The notes under the pieces: generated by a model | Database searches by the model: none | The model's input: only the letters and a program-made list of their open reading frames with translations | Told to the model about the DNA's origin: nothing | Position numbers and translations under genes: made by a program | Source of the DNA: Polyangiaceae bacterium | GTDB taxonomy: Bacteria; Myxococcota_A; Polyangia; Polyangiales; Polyangiaceae | Direction: 5' to 3' | NCBI GenBank assembly: GCA_020846005.1 | Contig: JADLEQ010000107.1 | Coordinates: 82,832-146,831 of the forward strand | DNA: 64,000 nt | In this document: positions 41,042 through 52,008 of the stretch, piece after piece | Numbering within the stretch: position 1 is the first letter of the stretch | Layout of the letters: each line of letters starts with the position of its first letter

Positions 41042-44014
41042 TCAGTAGGTGTACGTCGCCGTGAGCGTGTACGTCTGCCCGGTCTCGTAGCTCTCGACGA
41101 CGTTCGACTCGTCCGGGCGCCTCACCTTGCCCTGGGTGGTGCGAAACTTCGACAACAGGAGGTTCGACGCCGCCAGCTTCACCTCGAAGTGCTCGCCGAG
41201 CTCCTTCGCAGCGGTGAAGTCGAGCACGTTCCGGGGCTGCTCGTACACGTCCGGCAAGCGGTTCGTGCCGACGGTCGTGATGCGGCGCCCGTACACGTTG
41301 TAGAGCAGCCGGGCCCGCATCCCGAGGTCGGCGTCCGCCCAGTCGAGCGCCAGGTTCAGGATGTAGGGCGACTGGTTGCTCATCGGGCGGCTGCGGTTCG
41401 TGGCGACTCGCGCGGACTCGGGGCTCAGCTCCACCCGGCTGCGGGCGAACGTGAGGTTGCCCACCACCGCGAAGTCGGCGAGCGCCTCGGTGAGGAAGTC
41501 CAGCCCCTCACGCGCCTCGAGCTCGACGCCGAGGAGGTTGGCCGCGTCGGCGTTGTCATACGAGATGATGGTGCCATTGCTGGCCGGCTTCACGACCTCC
41601 TCGATCGGGTCGTCGAATCGCTTGAAGAAGAACGAGACCGCGAGCACCTCCTTCAGCGTGGGGAAATGCTCGAACCGGAGATCGAAGTTGTGGATCCGGG
41701 TGAGCTTCAGATCCGGGTTGCCCTGCACCTCGAAGGCGCCATACGACGACGTGAAGCCAAACGGCGCGATCTCACGGACCTGCGGCCGCGCGAGGGTACG
41801 GCCGTACGAGACGCGGAGCGCCGAGCGCTCCGTGGCCGCGAAGACGAGGCCGGCCGCGGGGAGCAGGTCGGTGCCGCGCACGCGCTCCTGGACCTTCACC
41901 TCGCTGCCGCTGCGATCGTCGGTCGTCTTCACGAACTGCCGGGTGACCTCGATTCGCTCGCCGGCGACGAGCCGGAGCCGCTTCCCGAGCGAGGTGTCGG
42001 TCATCACGTACCCGGCGTAGACATCGAGGCCGGCCGTGTAGTCGTCGGTCTTGCGCGTGCTGTCCCGCAGGCGAAGCGGCGCCTCCGGAGGGCCGGCCCA
42101 GATGTTCTCGTCGCGGAAGAGCCGATCCGGGCACGACGGATCCCAGCTCGACCCGGGGCAGGTGTAGGTGTCGAGCGGCACCGCGCCCGAGCTGTCGTAG
42201 AAGAAGCGACGCGCGGTGAAGTCGCGCTCGCGCCGGGAGAGCGCGCCGCCGACCTTCACCCGGGTGGGGCGCGCCTCCGTGCCGAGCGGCTGTGTCCAGT
42301 CGACGCCGCCGGAGTAACCCCGCTCGGTCTGGTCGGACCAGAAGTGCGAGCCGCTCTGGGCGCCGGTCGCGTAGATCCAGCCGAGCGGCTCGCGGAGCGT
42401 GTAGGTCGTCTCGCGGGCGTCGGGCTCCTCGCGAACGGCGACGGAGTGGTTCAGGTTCCAGCCGAGCACCGCCCCGCCAGCGCCCTCGAGCGTGTGCTCG
42501 CCGCGCAGCTGGTAGTAGTCGAGGCTGCGGCTCACGTAACCGAGCCTCGTGTAGTGGAGGCGCTCATCGGTCAGGAAGTTCTCCCCTTCGAGGTCGCGCA
42601 CCTCGAGGTCGCCGGCCTGGCTGTGGAAGTAGCCGAGGACGAGCCGATGATCGCGCGTGGGCTCCCACGCGGTCGTGGCGAAGCCGCCCCACCGCACCTG
42701 ATCGGTGTCGACGGCGCCCCGCATCTCCGTCGCGGCCGCGTAGCCGACGCCGCCGGTCGCGAAGGTCGGCGTGAAGGTGCGCTGGACGTAGCGATGGCGC
42801 CGCACGTACGAGCGCCCGTAGTTCAGCGCGCCGAGGAGCCCGATCTTGCCCTCCCCCAGGCGGAACGAGTCGCCCACGACGAGGCTCGCCGAGCCGTTCG
42901 GCAGCGAGGTCGTCCGCTGAGCGGACATGTAGGCGTTCACGCTCCGCGCCCAGCGGGTCCGCTCCTCGACCGTGGTCGGAGTGCCGTCCGGCCGCTGCTG
43001 GGCGTCGGCGGGGAAGTCGGGGAGCTCGTCCGGGAGCGCGCGGGTGCCGCCGTCATAGCCGAGCCAGTCGGTGCTGCTGCCCCGGTACGTGAAGCGATCC
43101 GCGAAGGTCGTGACGGTGTTGAACCCGACGCCCAGGGAGACCTGGAAGAGCCGCTGCTTCGGCAGCTCGCGCGTCTCGATTCGCACGGATCCGCCCGCGA
43201 AGTCTGCGGCCATGTCGGGCGTGAAGCTCTTCGAGATCGTGACGCCCTCCAAGACGAGCGACGGGAAGAGATCGAGCGGGACCGTCTGCCGGTCGGGCTC
43301 CGGGCTGGGCAGCGGCGTGCCGTTGAGCGATGCGTTCGTGTAGCGCTCGCCCAGGCCGCGCACGTAGACGAACCGGCCGCCGACGACGCTCGCGCCGGGC
43401 ACGCGCTGGGTCGCCTCCGCCGCGTTCTTGTCGGGGCTCCTCGCGATCTCGGCGCGTCCCAGCCCATCGGACACCGAGGCCGAACGGCGCCGCGCCAGGC
43501 TCTGGCCCTCCACGCCGGACCGCTCCAGCTCCGTCACGACCTCCTGCGTGTCCTCCTCCGCGACCCGCTCGTCCGGGACGAGCTCCACATCGACGCGCGC
43601 GACCTGCCCCGCCTTCACGGTGATCCGCTCGATGCGGGCGGGGCGGTGGAGCTCGTAGAAGACGCGGAGCGTCCACGTCCCCGGTGGCACCTCGACGCGG
43701 AATCGCCCCTCCAGGTCCGTCAGGGCGCCCGCCTTCAGCCCGACCACCGACACCTGCCCCTCGATGATCGGCTCGCGGAACTTCGTGTCGGTGATCCGAC
43801 CCCAGATCACCCCCTTCCCCGCGACCGGCTTCGTGTCCGGTGCTCCCCCCTCGGCCTCGGCGAGCAGTTCGTCGTCGCTCGGCGCGCCCTCCGCGGCCGG
43901 CTCGCCGGCGGGCGGCGCGTCGCCTTCGCCCTCGCCCTGGGCGCGGGCCGTCAGGGGAGGGGCGGCGGCGAGGGTGAACGCGAGGGCAGTGGAGAGCGCG
44001 CGGCGAGGCGACAT
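41042..44014 (-). CDS. TonB-dependent outer-membrane receptor with carboxypeptidase-regulatory-like domain
   Basis: Encodes 990 aa from ATG 44014; ATG 44032 is also possible. A signal peptide ([25 protein letters not shown]) leads to a Ser/Glu/Gly linker and a CarboxypepD_reg-like domain ([22 protein letters not shown]). A plug domain ([32 protein letters not shown]) and a 22-strand-type barrel follow, ending in YTLTATYTY with the terminal aromatic residue. The family takes up large or scarce solutes using TonB. It is divergent from pstB across a gap holding a Pho-box-like repeat, so phosphate control is likely. Confidence 0.92.
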   Translation of the reverse strand: MSPRRALSTALAFTLAAAPPLTARAQGEGEGDAPPAGEPAAEGAPSDDELLAEAEGGAPDTKPVAGKGVIWGRITDTKFREPIIEGQVSVVGLKAGALTDLEGRFRVEVPPGTWTLRVFYELHRPARIERITVKAGQVARVDVELVPDERVAEEDTQEVVTELERSGVEGQSLARRRSASVSDGLGRAEIARSPDKNAAEATQRVPGASVVGGRFVYVRGLGERYTNASLNGTPLPSPEPDRQTVPLDLFPSLVLEGVTISKSFTPDMAADFAGGSVRIETRELPKQRLFQVSLGVGFNTVTTFADRFTYRGSSTDWLGYDGGTRALPDELPDFPADAQQRPDGTPTTVEERTRWARSVNAYMSAQRTTSLPNGSASLVVGDSFRLGEGKIGLLGALNYGRSYVRRHRYVQRTFTPTFATGGVGYAAATEMRGAVDTDQVRWGGFATTAWEPTRDHRLVLGYFHSQAGDLEVRDLEGENFLTDERLHYTRLGYVSRSLDYYQLRGEHTLEGAGGAVLGWNLNHSVAVREEPDARETTYTLREPLGWIYATGAQSGSHFWSDQTERGYSGGVDWTQPLGTEARPTRVKVGGALSRRERDFTARRFFYDSSGAVPLDTYTCPGSSWDPSCPDRLFRDENIWAGPPEAPLRLRDSTRKTDDYTAGLDVYAGYVMTDTSLGKRLRLVAGERIEVTRQFVKTTDDRSGSEVKVQERVRGTDLLPAAGLVFAATERSALRVSYGRTLARPQVREIAPFGFTSSYGAFEVQGNPDLKLTRIHNFDLRFEHFPTLKEVLAVSFFFKRFDDPIEEVVKPASNGTIISYDNADAANLLGVELEAREGLDFLTEALADFAVVGNLTFARSRVELSPESARVATNRSRPMSNQSPYILNLALDWADADLGMRARLLYNVYGRRITTVGTNRLPDVYEQPRNVLDFTAAKELGEHFEVKLAASNLLLSKFRTTQGKVRRPDESNVVESYETGQTYTLTATYTY

Positions 44015-44080
44015 GCGCGGAGTGGTTCGCAAGCCGAGGGGTCTGGGTCAAGGAACGTTTTTGCCCCAATTTCATCGCCA

Positions 44081-44099
44081 TTCGTCACTTGTTCGTCAC
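44081..44099 (+). promoter_or_regulatory. Candidate Pho-box: TTCGTCAC repeated with 11-bp spacing
   Basis: Two identical 8-mers TTCGTCAC start at 44081 and 44092, an 11-bp step (7-bp half-site plus 4 bp) as in PhoB binding sites. A weaker third copy TTCATCGC begins at 44071. The site lies between the TonB-dependent receptor and pstB. Confidence 0.6.
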
Positions 44100-44177
44100 A
44101 GTCCGTGCCTTCCGCGTGGCGGGGGTCGCGTGGTAGGAGCCCGCGAGACCGCGCCCGCTCAGCGACCGGAACCCGCC

Positions 44178-44978
44178 ATGAAGCTCACCCCCAAGCCGAG
44201 AGACGAGGTCCTCGACGAGGCGCCGGTGACCAAGATCGCCACCGATGGCGTCCGCGCGTGGTTCGGGAGCACGGAGGTGCTGAAGGGCATCTCGCTCGCG
44301 ATCTATCAGCAGCGCGTGACGGCCATCATCGGTCCGTCCGGTTGCGGCAAGTCGACGTTCCTCCGCTGCCTGAACCGGATGCACGAGATCAACCCCGCGG
44401 CGCGGGTGGCCGGCCGGATCTTGCTCGACGACGTCGACGTCTACGGGAAGGACGTGAACCCCGCTCGCCTGCGACGCCGCGTGGGGATGGTCTTCCAGCG
44501 CCCCAACCCGTTCCCCACCATGTCGATCCAGGAGAACGTGCTCGCCGGTCTCACGCTCACGAGCACCTCGAGCGCCGACAACGACGCGCTGGTGCAGAGC
44601 GTCCTCCAGCGCGCCGCGCTCTGGGACGAGGTGAAGGATCGGCTGAAGAAGCCCGGCCACGACCTCTCGGGCGGGCAGCAGCAGCGCCTGTGCATCGCGC
44701 GGTGCCTCGCGATGGCGCCCGAGGTGATCCTGATGGATGAGCCGTGCTCGGCCCTGGATCCCATCGCGACGTCCAAGGTGGAGGAGCTGATCCACGAGCT
44801 CCGCAAGGACTTCACCATCGTGATCGTGACGCACAACATGCAGCAGGCGGCGCGCGTGTCGGATCACACGGCGTTCCTCTTCACCGGAGAGCTGGTCGAG
44901 TACAGCCCGACGGACCAGCTCTTCACGAAGCCCGCGCAGCGCCGCACCGAGGACTACATCAGCGGGCGCTTCGGCTGA
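44178..44978 (+). CDS. pstB: Phosphate ABC transporter ATP-binding protein
   Basis: Encodes 266 aa. Walker A is [19 protein letters not shown], whose CLNRM extension is typical of PstB. The Q-loop is VFQRPNPFP, the signature [16 protein letters not shown], Walker [14 protein letters not shown] and the H-loop [11 protein letters not shown]. It powers phosphate import through PstA/PstC. Unusually it is not in the pstSCA operon but lies on the opposite strand, convergent with pstA and divergent from the TonB-dependent receptor. Confidence 0.96.
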   Translation: MKLTPKPRDEVLDEAPVTKIATDGVRAWFGSTEVLKGISLAIYQQRVTAIIGPSGCGKSTFLRCLNRMHEINPAARVAGRILLDDVDVYGKDVNPARLRRRVGMVFQRPNPFPTMSIQENVLAGLTLTSTSSADNDALVQSVLQRAALWDEVKDRLKKPGHDLSGGQQQRLCIARCLAMAPEVILMDEPCSALDPIATSKVEELIHELRKDFTIVIVTHNMQQAARVSDHTAFLFTGELVEYSPTDQLFTKPAQRRTEDYISGRFG

Positions 44979-45059
44979 GGCACGCCTCCGGGCAGGGTGG
45001 CGAGGGAGCCTCGGGGCGCTCGGTGAGGAGGCGCGCTCGCGACGCGCGACGGCGCGCGG

Positions 45060-45959
45060 TCAGTCGCGTCGCGCGCGCTGGAGGCGCGCGCGGAGCAGGA
45101 TGGCGGTGCCGTTCAAGAGGAGCATCAGCGCGAGGAGGACGACGATGCCCGCGGCGGCGTTCACGTGGAACGCGGACTGCGGGCGGCTGATCCAGTTGAA
45201 GATCTGGATCGGGAGCGCGGTGAAGGCGCTGTACACGCTGTCGGGCAGGAAGGCGACGTAGGTGAGCGCGCCGATGGTGATGAGCGGCGCGGTCTCGCCG
45301 ATGGCCCGCGCCAAGGACAGGATGATGCCCGTCATCAGCCCCGGGAGGCAGTGCGGGAGGACCACGCCACGGATCGTCTGCCACTTGTCCGCGCCGAGGG
45401 CGTAGGAGGCCTCGCGGAGCGACGCAGGCACGGTGCGGAGCGCCTCGCGCGAGGCGATGATCACCATGGGCAGCAGGAGAATCGCGAGCGTCGCCGCGCC
45501 GGCGATCAGGCTCCGATCGAAATTCAGCGCGCGAACGAACAGCTCGAGCCCGAGCAAGCCGTAGATGATCGACGGGACGCCGGCGAGATTGGAGATGTTG
45601 ATCTCGATGAGGTTCGTGAGCCGAGACCGCGGCGCATACTCCTCGAGGTAGAGGGCGGCGCCGATCCCGACCGGGATCGCGATCATCGCGGTGAGCACCA
45701 TCAGGCAGATGCTCCCGACGAGCGCCGGCAGCACCCCGGCGATCGCGGCCTTGCGCGACGGGTACCCGACGAGGAACTGCCAGCCGAGCCGCGGCGCGCC
45801 GTCCGCCGCGACATCGACGAGGAGGACGCCCAGCGCCGCCACCGGCAGCACCAGCGCCGCCAGGCACGCCAATCGAAACCAGCGATCGGAGGCGGGGCGC
45901 GCGCCGGCCGGATCCACGATCGCCAGAGCCGGCGGCGGCGTGAGCGATGCCCTGCTCAC
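45060..45959 (-). CDS. pstA: Phosphate ABC transporter permease
   Basis: Encodes 299 aa from the GTG inside GTGA with pstC. About six membrane helices are predicted. The EAA-type loop [41 protein letters not shown] and the later [24 protein letters not shown] match Pst[22 protein letters not shown] is also typical. With PstC it forms the inner-membrane channel. It is the last gene of the tonB-exbB-exbD-exbD-pstS-pstC-pstA run. Confidence 0.95.
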   Translation of the reverse strand: MSRASLTPPPALAIVDPAGARPASDRWFRLACLAALVLPVAALGVLLVDVAADGAPRLGWQFLVGYPSRKAAIAGVLPALVGSICLMVLTAMIAIPVGIGAALYLEEYAPRSRLTNLIEINISNLAGVPSIIYGLLGLELFVRALNFDRSLIAGAATLAILLLPMVIIASREALRTVPASLREASYALGADKWQTIRGVVLPHCLPGLMTGIILSLARAIGETAPLITIGALTYVAFLPDSVYSAFTALPIQIFNWISRPQSAFHVNAAAGIVVLLALMLLLNGTAILLRARLQRARRD

Positions 45960-46885
45960 GCGGCGCCTCCCAGCACCCGGCGGCGGAGCCAGTAGGAGAC
46001 GGTGTTCAGGACCAACGTCATGAGGAAGAGCGCCAGCCCGACGGCGAAGATGGTCCGGTACTCGAGCGTCCCGGCGGGCGTATCCCCCAGGCTCACCTGG
46101 ACGATGTACGCGGTCATCGTCTCGACGGGGACGCGCGGATCGAACGTGAGCCGGGGCTGCTGGCCGGCCGCGATGGCGACGATCATGGTCTCCCCTACGG
46201 CGCGCGAGAGCCCGAGGATGACCGAAGCCGCGATGCCCGAGAACGCGGTCGGGATGACGACGCGGACGATGGTCGCGACGCGGGAAGCGCCGAGCGCGAG
46301 CGCCCCCTCGCGCAGGCTCACCGGTACGGCGTAGAGCGCGTCCTCGCTGAGCGACGCGACGATCGGCACGATCATGATGCCCATCACGACCCCGGGGCCG
46401 AGCGCGTTGAACCCGGCGAGGCCTGGCACCACGCGCTGGAGGAGCGGCGTCACGAGCGTCAGCGCGAAGTACCCGTAGACGACCGTGGGCACGCCCGCGA
46501 GGAGCTCCAGCACGGGCTTGAGCCATCGCCGGGCGCGCTCGCTCGCGAGCTCGCTCAGGTACACGGCGGCGAGCAGCCCGAACGGGACGGCCACGAGCAG
46601 CGCGATGATCGTCGTGAGGACGGTGCCGGAGAACAGCGGCCAGATGCCGTAGTGCTTGTCGGCGAAGAGCGGCGTCCACTGCGTGTCGCCGAGGAACTTC
46701 GACACCGGGACGTCACGGAAGAAGGCCAAGCTCTCGACCAACAGCACGGCCACGATCCCCGCCGTGACGAGGACGCTCGCGTAGCCGGCGGCCCCGAGCA
46801 CCCAGCGGGCGAGCTTCTCCGAAGCCGGACGGGGAGCGGTCAGCTCGGCGCGAACCGAGGAGGTCCCGGGAGTCGGCTGCGTCAC
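45956..46885 (-). CDS. pstC: Phosphate ABC transporter permease
   Basis: Encodes 309 aa with about six helices. Motifs [69 protein letters not shown] and [19 protein letters not shown] are PstC signatures. The GTG start lies in a GTGA overlap with pstS and its stop in a GTGA overlap with pstA, showing full translational coupling. Confidence 0.95.
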   Translation of the reverse strand: MTQPTPGTSSVRAELTAPRPASEKLARWVLGAAGYASVLVTAGIVAVLLVESLAFFRDVPVSKFLGDTQWTPLFADKHYGIWPLFSGTVLTTIIALLVAVPFGLLAAVYLSELASERARRWLKPVLELLAGVPTVVYGYFALTLVTPLLQRVVPGLAGFNALGPGVVMGIMIVPIVASLSEDALYAVPVSLREGALALGASRVATIVRVVIPTAFSGIAASVILGLSRAVGETMIVAIAAGQQPRLTFDPRVPVETMTAYIVQVSLGDTPAGTLEYRTIFAVGLALFLMTLVLNTVSYWLRRRVLGGAA

Positions 46886-47934
46886 TGGATCCCCTTGGCG
46901 AGGAGCGCCTCGATCGACACGCCGACCTGCGACCCCTTGCCCCCGAAGAGCGAGCCGGTCACCCGCCGGGCGACGCGCTCCTTGGCGAGCGAGTACGCGC
47001 GATCTGGCAGCGGGATGTACCCGACCTCGCGCGTGAGCTCGCCGGCCACGGTGAGATAGTAGTCCACGAACGCCGCGACCTCAGCCCGCTCGAGCGACCG
47101 GACGGCCATGTAGACGAAGATCGGCCTGGACAGCGGCTGGTACGTCCCGGCCCGGATCGTCTCGACGCTCGGCGGGATCGGGCCGTCGCCGTTGCCCTGC
47201 TTGCCGTCGTCCACCGGGACGGCTCGCAGCTTGTCGCGGCTGTGCTCGTAGTACGCGAAGCCGAGGAAGCCGAGCGCCGCGTCGTCGTTCGCCACCCCGG
47301 TGACCACCACGTTGTCGTCCTCGCTGGAGGTGTAGTCGCCTCGGCTGGCGTGCTCCTTGTGGTTGATCGCCTCGGTGAAATAGTCGTAGGTGCCCGAGTC
47401 GACGCCGGCGCCGTACAGCCGGAGGGGGTGGTCCGGCCAGCCGGCGCGAACGTCACTCCAGCGCGTGACCTTGCCCTGCGACTCCGGCTGCCAGATCGTC
47501 TTGAGCTCCGCGGTGGTGATGTGCGAGGCCCAGGTGTTCCGCGGATTCACGATGATCGTGATGCCGTCGTACGCGACCGGGAGCTCGATGTACTGGATGC
47601 TCGCCTTCTCGCACGCCGCCACCTCGGTCGGCTTGATGGGGCGGGAGGCGTTCGAGCCGTCCGTCTCGCCGTTGCAGAACTTCTTGAAGCCGCCGCCCGT
47701 CCCGGAGATCCCGACCGTCACGCGCGCGCCTCCGCGCTGCCCGAGGAACTCCTCGGCCACGGCCTCGCTGATCGGGAACACGGTGGAGGAGCCGTCCAGG
47801 CGGATCAGCGACTTCTTGTCCGGGCGAGCGCAGCTCGCGAGCAAGACGACCGCCGCCGACACAGCGGCCACGCGCACCAGGATCGACCCAGGCGGGAGCT
47901 GCCGCCCGGCGGAGCGCACGGGGCCCACGCTCAC
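46882..47934 (-). CDS. pstS: Phosphate-binding protein (lipoprotein form)
   Basis: Encodes 350 aa. The signal peptide ends at AAVVLLASC, so it is lipidated, in contrast to the soluble E. coli protein. [62 protein letters not shown] and [19 protein letters not shown] are PstS phosphate-binding motifs (SST, SGTxGG, DG, SGT). The start GTG overlaps exbD by GTGA. It delivers phosphate to PstCA. The coupling to exbD is unusual. Confidence 0.95.
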   Translation of the reverse strand: MSVGPVRSAGRQLPPGSILVRVAAVSAAVVLLASCARPDKKSLIRLDGSSTVFPISEAVAEEFLGQRGGARVTVGISGTGGGFKKFCNGETDGSNASRPIKPTEVAACEKASIQYIELPVAYDGITIIVNPRNTWASHITTAELKTIWQPESQGKVTRWSDVRAGWPDHPLRLYGAGVDSGTYDYFTEAINHKEHASRGDYTSSEDDNVVVTGVANDDAALGFLGFAYYEHSRDKLRAVPVDDGKQGNGDGPIPPSVETIRAGTYQPLSRPIFVYMAVRSLERAEVAAFVDYYLTVAGELTREVGYIPLPDRAYSLAKERVARRVTGSLFGGKGSQVGVSIEALLAKGIQ

Positions 47935-48365
47935 CTCGCCAGCTTCTCGGTGAGCATGGCGATCGAGCGAGCGCCGCCCGCGCGGGCCAGATCCATCGCC
48001 TCGACGGCTACTCCGTAGGGGACGTCGTCGTGGGCGTCGAAGTAGAGCACCTTCTGGCGCTTGGCCGCGATCATCCGGGGCAGCCGCTCGCGGATCTCAC
48101 CACGCGCCAGCGCCGTCTGGTTGACGCGGATCGTGCCGTCCGGATCGACCGTCATGACGAGCGGCTTGTTCGCGTCGTCCGTCGGCGGCGGCTCCTTCTC
48201 TTCCTGCTCCTTCTTGGGGAGATTCAGCCAGAACTGCTTCATGAGCATCGGCGTCACTACCATGAAGATGATGAGGACGACGAGGGCCACGTCGATCAGG
48301 GGCGTGACGTTCAGGGTGGGGACGGGGTGCTTGTCGTCTCCGCCGTTTCCGAGGGCCATCCCCAT
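47931..48365 (-). CDS. exbD: ExbD/TolR-type proton-channel subunit (second copy)
   Basis: Encodes 144 aa. LNVTPLIDVALVVLIIFMVVTPMLM is the conserved ExbD/TolR transmembrane helix with the essential Asp. The periplasmic part (LVMTVDPDGTIRVNQTALARGEIRERLPRMI) folds as in ExbD. It starts at a TGATG overlap with the first exbD (MGMALGNGG) and ends in GTGA with pstS. Two exbD paralogues are often found with one exbB. Confidence 0.93.
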   Translation of the reverse strand: MGMALGNGGDDKHPVPTLNVTPLIDVALVVLIIFMVVTPMLMKQFWLNLPKKEQEEKEPPPTDDANKPLVMTVDPDGTIRVNQTALARGEIRERLPRMIAAKRQKVLYFDAHDDVPYGVAVEAMDLARAGGARSIAMLTEKLAR

Positions 48366-48793
48366 CAGGAACCTGCCTTCTTGCGCTCGAGCACCTTGAG
48401 GGAGACGCCGCGGAAGCCCAGCCCCTGGAGCATCGCGAGCGTCTCGCGGAAGTCCTTGTACGGGATGCCCGCGTCGGTCTTCAGCAGCAGCTCGCGCTTC
48501 TCGTCCTGCCCACGGAGCTTGCGCAAGGTGTCCGCGAGCTGAGCTCGCTCCACGCGGTCCTTGTCGACGAGCACCGTGCCGTTGCGGGCGACGGTCACCT
48601 CGATGGGGCTCATGTCCTTCGGCTTCTCGTCCGGATTGACGATGGAGGGCAGCTCGATGTGCTCGCCGTCGGCGAGCGCCGGCGTGATGACCATGAAGAT
48701 GATGAGCAGCACCAGCACCACGTCGACGAGCGGCGTGACGTTGATGGCCGGCTCAGGCAGCTTGCTTCGCCCGTGTCCCAGTGACGCGCCCAT
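48365..48793 (-). CDS. exbD: ExbD/TolR-type proton-channel subunit (first copy)
   Basis: Encodes 142 aa from ATG 48793 (MGASLGHGRSKLPEPAINV). The helix INVTPLVDVVLVLLIIFMVITPAL holds the proton-conducting Asp. The periplasmic domain (PIEVTVARNGTVLVDKDRV) is typical. The gene overlaps exbB by 41 nt and the second exbD by one base. Confidence 0.93.
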   Translation of the reverse strand: MGASLGHGRSKLPEPAINVTPLVDVVLVLLIIFMVITPALADGEHIELPSIVNPDEKPKDMSPIEVTVARNGTVLVDKDRVERAQLADTLRKLRGQDEKRELLLKTDAGIPYKDFRETLAMLQGLGFRGVSLKVLERKKAGS

Positions 48794-49448
48794 AACGGTT
48801 CTCCATCTCGTCGAGCAGCTCACCAGCCGAGCGCCCGAGGGCGAGCTCGATCGTGGCGATCCGTCCCGACAGGTAGTTGTAGAAGAGCACTGCCGGGATG
48901 GCCACCATCAAGCCGATGGCCGTCTCGATCAGCGCCTCGGCGATGCCGCCGCTGACCGCCTGCAGGCCGCCGCCCGCGCTCGAGATGCCCTGGAACGCGG
49001 TGATGATCCCCATCACCGTGCCGAGCAGCCCGACGAACGGCGCGATCGATCCGAACGTCGCCAGCGTGCTCATGCCGCGGCGGAGATCGGCGCCGATCTG
49101 CTCCTTGCGGCGCTCGCCCTCGTTGCGCGCCAGCTCGACGGGCGTGAGCCCCTCGGCCAAGCCCTCCACCGCGGCGTCGTAGCGCTTGACCATCGCGCCG
49201 AACAGCCGGGCCAGCGCGGACGCCGAGTGGCGGTCCGCGAGCGCCCCGAGCGCCTCCAGGTTCCACTCGTCCATCAGGGGCGCGGCCTGCTGGGCGAACG
49301 CGCGCGACTCGCGGGTGGAGCGGGAGAACGCGAGGAGCCGCTCGACGAAGACGGCCACGCTCCAGATGAGCATGACCGCGAGCGACAGGGTGACCATCTT
49401 GTTGATCACCCCCATTTCGGCCCAGAGATGCGCGGGGTTCAGGTTCAT
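48753..49448 (-). CDS. exbB: MotA/TolQ/ExbB proton-channel protein
   Basis: Encodes 231 aa. Three membrane segments: VINKMVTLSLAVMLIWSVAVF, FGSIAPFVGLLGTVMGIITAFQG and AEALIETAIGLMVAIPAVLFYNYL. The FVGLLGTVMGI and GLMVAIPA motifs are hallmarks of ExbB/TolQ. It uses the proton gradient to energise TonB. The association with tonB and two TonB-dependent receptors favours ExbB over TolQ. Confidence 0.93.
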   Translation of the reverse strand: MNLNPAHLWAEMGVINKMVTLSLAVMLIWSVAVFVERLLAFSRSTRESRAFAQQAAPLMDEWNLEALGALADRHSASALARLFGAMVKRYDAAVEGLAEGLTPVELARNEGERRKEQIGADLRRGMSTLATFGSIAPFVGLLGTVMGIITAFQGISSAGGGLQAVSGGIAEALIETAIGLMVAIPAVLFYNYLSGRIATIELALGRSAGELLDEMENRYGRVTGTRAKQAA

Positions 49449-49497
49449 GGCTGGCTGGCTCCTGGAGCGCGGCCTCGAGGGTCGCGCGGGATCGAGT

Positions 49498-50247
<750 letters not shown>

Positions 50248-50277
50248 CGTTCGAGCCTGCGCAGCGTGGTCGGCACG

Positions 50278-50300
50278 CGTGACGAACGCGTGGCGTCACG
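50278..50300. promoter_or_regulatory. 23-bp inverted repeat CGTGACG-N9-CGTCACG
   Basis: Arms of 7 bp flank a 9-bp centre containing ACGCGT. On the minus strand it includes TTCGTCAC, the 8-mer of the pstB-side Pho box, and a second diverged copy (GACGCCAC) 11 bp upstream. Confidence 0.5.
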
Positions 50301-50335
50301 GGAAACTTCGCGTGGACCGCGCGTGGTATCATTGC

Positions 50336-50353
50336 GTGAAAGTCGCGTGATTA
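50336..50353 (-). promoter_or_regulatory. Candidate Pho-box upstream of tonB
   Basis: On the minus strand TAATCAC-GCGA-CTTTCAC gives two half-sites sharing the TCAC core at the 11-bp PhoB spacing, oriented toward tonB-exb-pst. Confidence 0.5.
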
Positions 50354-50449
50354 CAATATGTTACGCGATCCCCACGGGGGTCGTGGGCCCTCGGAGTCGT
50401 GACGCGACCGTCACCGCAGGTTCACCTCGCGCGAGTAGCCGGCGCGGAC

Positions 50450-51145
50450 ATGGCCAGGATCCTGGTGGTCGAAGACGAGCCCGACCTCCGCGCGGTGCTC
50501 GATTTCAATCTGCGGGAGGCCGGCCACGACGTGCTGTCGGCGGAGCGCGGCACCGACGGGCTCTCGATCGCCCGCTCCCAGCGACCCGACCTCATCCTGC
50601 TCGATCTCATGCTGCCGGACGTAGCGGGGACCGAGGTGTGCCGCGCGCTGAAGACCGACAGCGCCACGCGGGCGATCCCGATCGTGATGGTGACCGCTCG
50701 CGCCGAGGAGATCGATAAGGTCGTCGGCTTCGAGCTCGGCGCCGACGACTACGTGACCAAGCCCTTCAGCGTCCGCGAGCTCACGCTCCGCGTCCGCGCG
50801 ATCCTGCGGCGAGCGGACTCCCCGGCGCCGCCCGCCGCGACCGTGGAGTTCGGCAGTCTGCGGATCGACCGCGACGCTCACCGCGTGTGGGTCGCCGAGG
50901 GCGAAGTCGACCTTACGGCGCTCGAGTTCAAGCTGCTGTGGACGCTGTTCGAACGGAGGAACCGTGTGCAGTCGCGGGGGGCGCTCCTCGGGCACGTCTG
51001 GGGCTTCGAGTCCCGCATCTCGACACGGACCGTCGACGCGCACGTGAAGCGCCTGCGCGAGAAGCTCGGCGCGGCGCGCGAGTACATCGAGACGGTGCGC
51101 GGCGTCGGGTACCGTTTCGCTGACTCGCCGCCCGGGGGCGGGTGA
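50450..51145 (+). CDS. phoB: PhoB-type response regulator (first copy)
   Basis: Encodes 231 aa from ATG 50450; a GTG at 50399 is open but adds a non-family leader. The receiver has ILVVEDEPDLRAVLDFNL, LILLDLMLPDVAGTEV, VMVTARAEEIDKVVGFELGADDYVTKPFSVREL. The OmpR/PhoB winged helix follows (TALEFKLLWTLFERRNRVQSRGALLGHVWG, STRTVDAHVKRLREKLG, VRGVGYRF). It likely binds Pho boxes when phosphorylated by PhoR. A second PhoB gene begins 98 bp downstream. Confidence 0.92.
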   Translation: MARILVVEDEPDLRAVLDFNLREAGHDVLSAERGTDGLSIARSQRPDLILLDLMLPDVAGTEVCRALKTDSATRAIPIVMVTARAEEIDKVVGFELGADDYVTKPFSVRELTLRVRAILRRADSPAPPAATVEFGSLRIDRDAHRVWVAEGEVDLTALEFKLLWTLFERRNRVQSRGALLGHVWGFESRISTRTVDAHVKRLREKLGAAREYIETVRGVGYRFADSPPGGG

Positions 51146-51201
51146 GCCGGGCGCCAGGGTCCGCTTGCGGCGGCCTTCGCGCGATGCGAGCCTTCTACCC
51201 G

Positions 51202-51220
51202 GGTGTCACACTCTCGTAAC
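51202..51220 (+). promoter_or_regulatory. Candidate Pho-box upstream of the second phoB
   Basis: GGTGTCAC-ACT-CTCGTAAC gives two half-sites at 11-bp spacing (5/8 and 6/8 match to TTCGTCAC) 23 bp before the ATG at 51244. It suggests autoregulation. Confidence 0.5.
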
Positions 51221-51243
51221 GGAGCGGCAGTAGCCGGGCGACC

Positions 51244-51948
51244 ATGGCGCGCATTCTCGTGATCGAGGACGAGTCGGATCTCAGGCAGATCCTCGGGTAC
51301 AACCTCCAAGCGCAGGGGCACGAGGTGCTGGAGGCGGCGTCGGGCGAGCAGGGCCTCAAGCTGGCGCGCGAGCACCGGCCGGAGCTCGTGCTGCTCGACA
51401 TCATGCTCCCCGATGTGTCGGGCACCGAGGTGTGCAAGGGGTTGAAGGAGGGCGGGACCACCCGGCACATCCCGGTCATCATGCTCACCGCGAAGGGCGA
51501 GGAGATCGATCGTGTGGTCGGGTTCGAGATCGGCGCAGACGACTACGTCGTCAAGCCCTTCAGCGTGAGGGAGCTCGGCCTGCGCATCCAGGCGATCCTG
51601 CGGCGGGGGAGGGCCGTTGACTCGCGGGACACCTCCGCGCTGGTCGAGTTCGGGCGCCTGCGGATCGACCGCGCGGCCCACAAGATCTGGGTCGACGACG
51701 TGGAGATCGACCTCACGGCCCTCGAGTTCAAGCTGCTGGTGACGCTGCACGACCGCCGCAACCGGGTGCAGACCCGCGCGGCGCTCCTCGACGACGTCTG
51801 GGGGATTCAGGCGGACATCACCACGCGCACCGTCGACACCCACGTGAAGCGGCTCCGCGAGAAGCTGGAGGGGGCGCGCGACTACGTGGAAACGGTGCGC
51901 GGGGTCGGCTACCGTTTCGTGGCAACCCCGGACGAAGCCGGGCGCTGA
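51244..51948 (+). CDS. phoB: PhoB-type response regulator (second copy)
   Basis: Encodes 234 aa. The receiver (ILVIEDESDLRQILGYNL, LVLLDIMLPDVSGTEV, VIMLTAKGEEIDRVVGFEIGADDYVVKPFS) and winged helix (TALEFKLLVTLHDRRNRVQTRAALLDDVWG, TRTVDTHVKRLREKLEG, VRGVGYRFVA) are close to the preceding protein, pointing to tandem duplication. It is followed by phoR after 60 bp and is the more likely cognate regulator of that kinase. Confidence 0.93.
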   Translation: MARILVIEDESDLRQILGYNLQAQGHEVLEAASGEQGLKLAREHRPELVLLDIMLPDVSGTEVCKGLKEGGTTRHIPVIMLTAKGEEIDRVVGFEIGADDYVVKPFSVRELGLRIQAILRRGRAVDSRDTSALVEFGRLRIDRAAHKIWVDDVEIDLTALEFKLLVTLHDRRNRVQTRAALLDDVWGIQADITTRTVDTHVKRLREKLEGARDYVETVRGVGYRFVATPDEAGR

Positions 51949-52008
51949 TCCCGGCCCCGCCTCCGCGCCCCGGCAGCCAACCGAGGCCCGCCGCGGCCCC
52001 CGCGACCC

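Larger units (their letters stand above)
50248..50449. promoter_or_regulatory. Divergent tonB/phoB regulatory region
   Basis: The 202-bp gap holds a 23-bp inverted repeat (50278-50300), a Pho-box-like repeat (50336-50353, minus orientation) and an AT-rich patch (50351-50362) with TACAAT at 50352-50357, a good -10-like hexamer for the plus strand, although the best TTGCGT candidate is only 14 bp away. Confidence 0.5.

Noticed and set aside
39065..44740. 1891-codon open frame on the plus strand across the receptor gene
   Set aside because: It lies antisense to the TonB receptor and lipoprotein, has low-complexity Arg/Ala/Gly composition and no domain signal, and runs on into pstB in the wrong frame. 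It is a by-product of very high GC.
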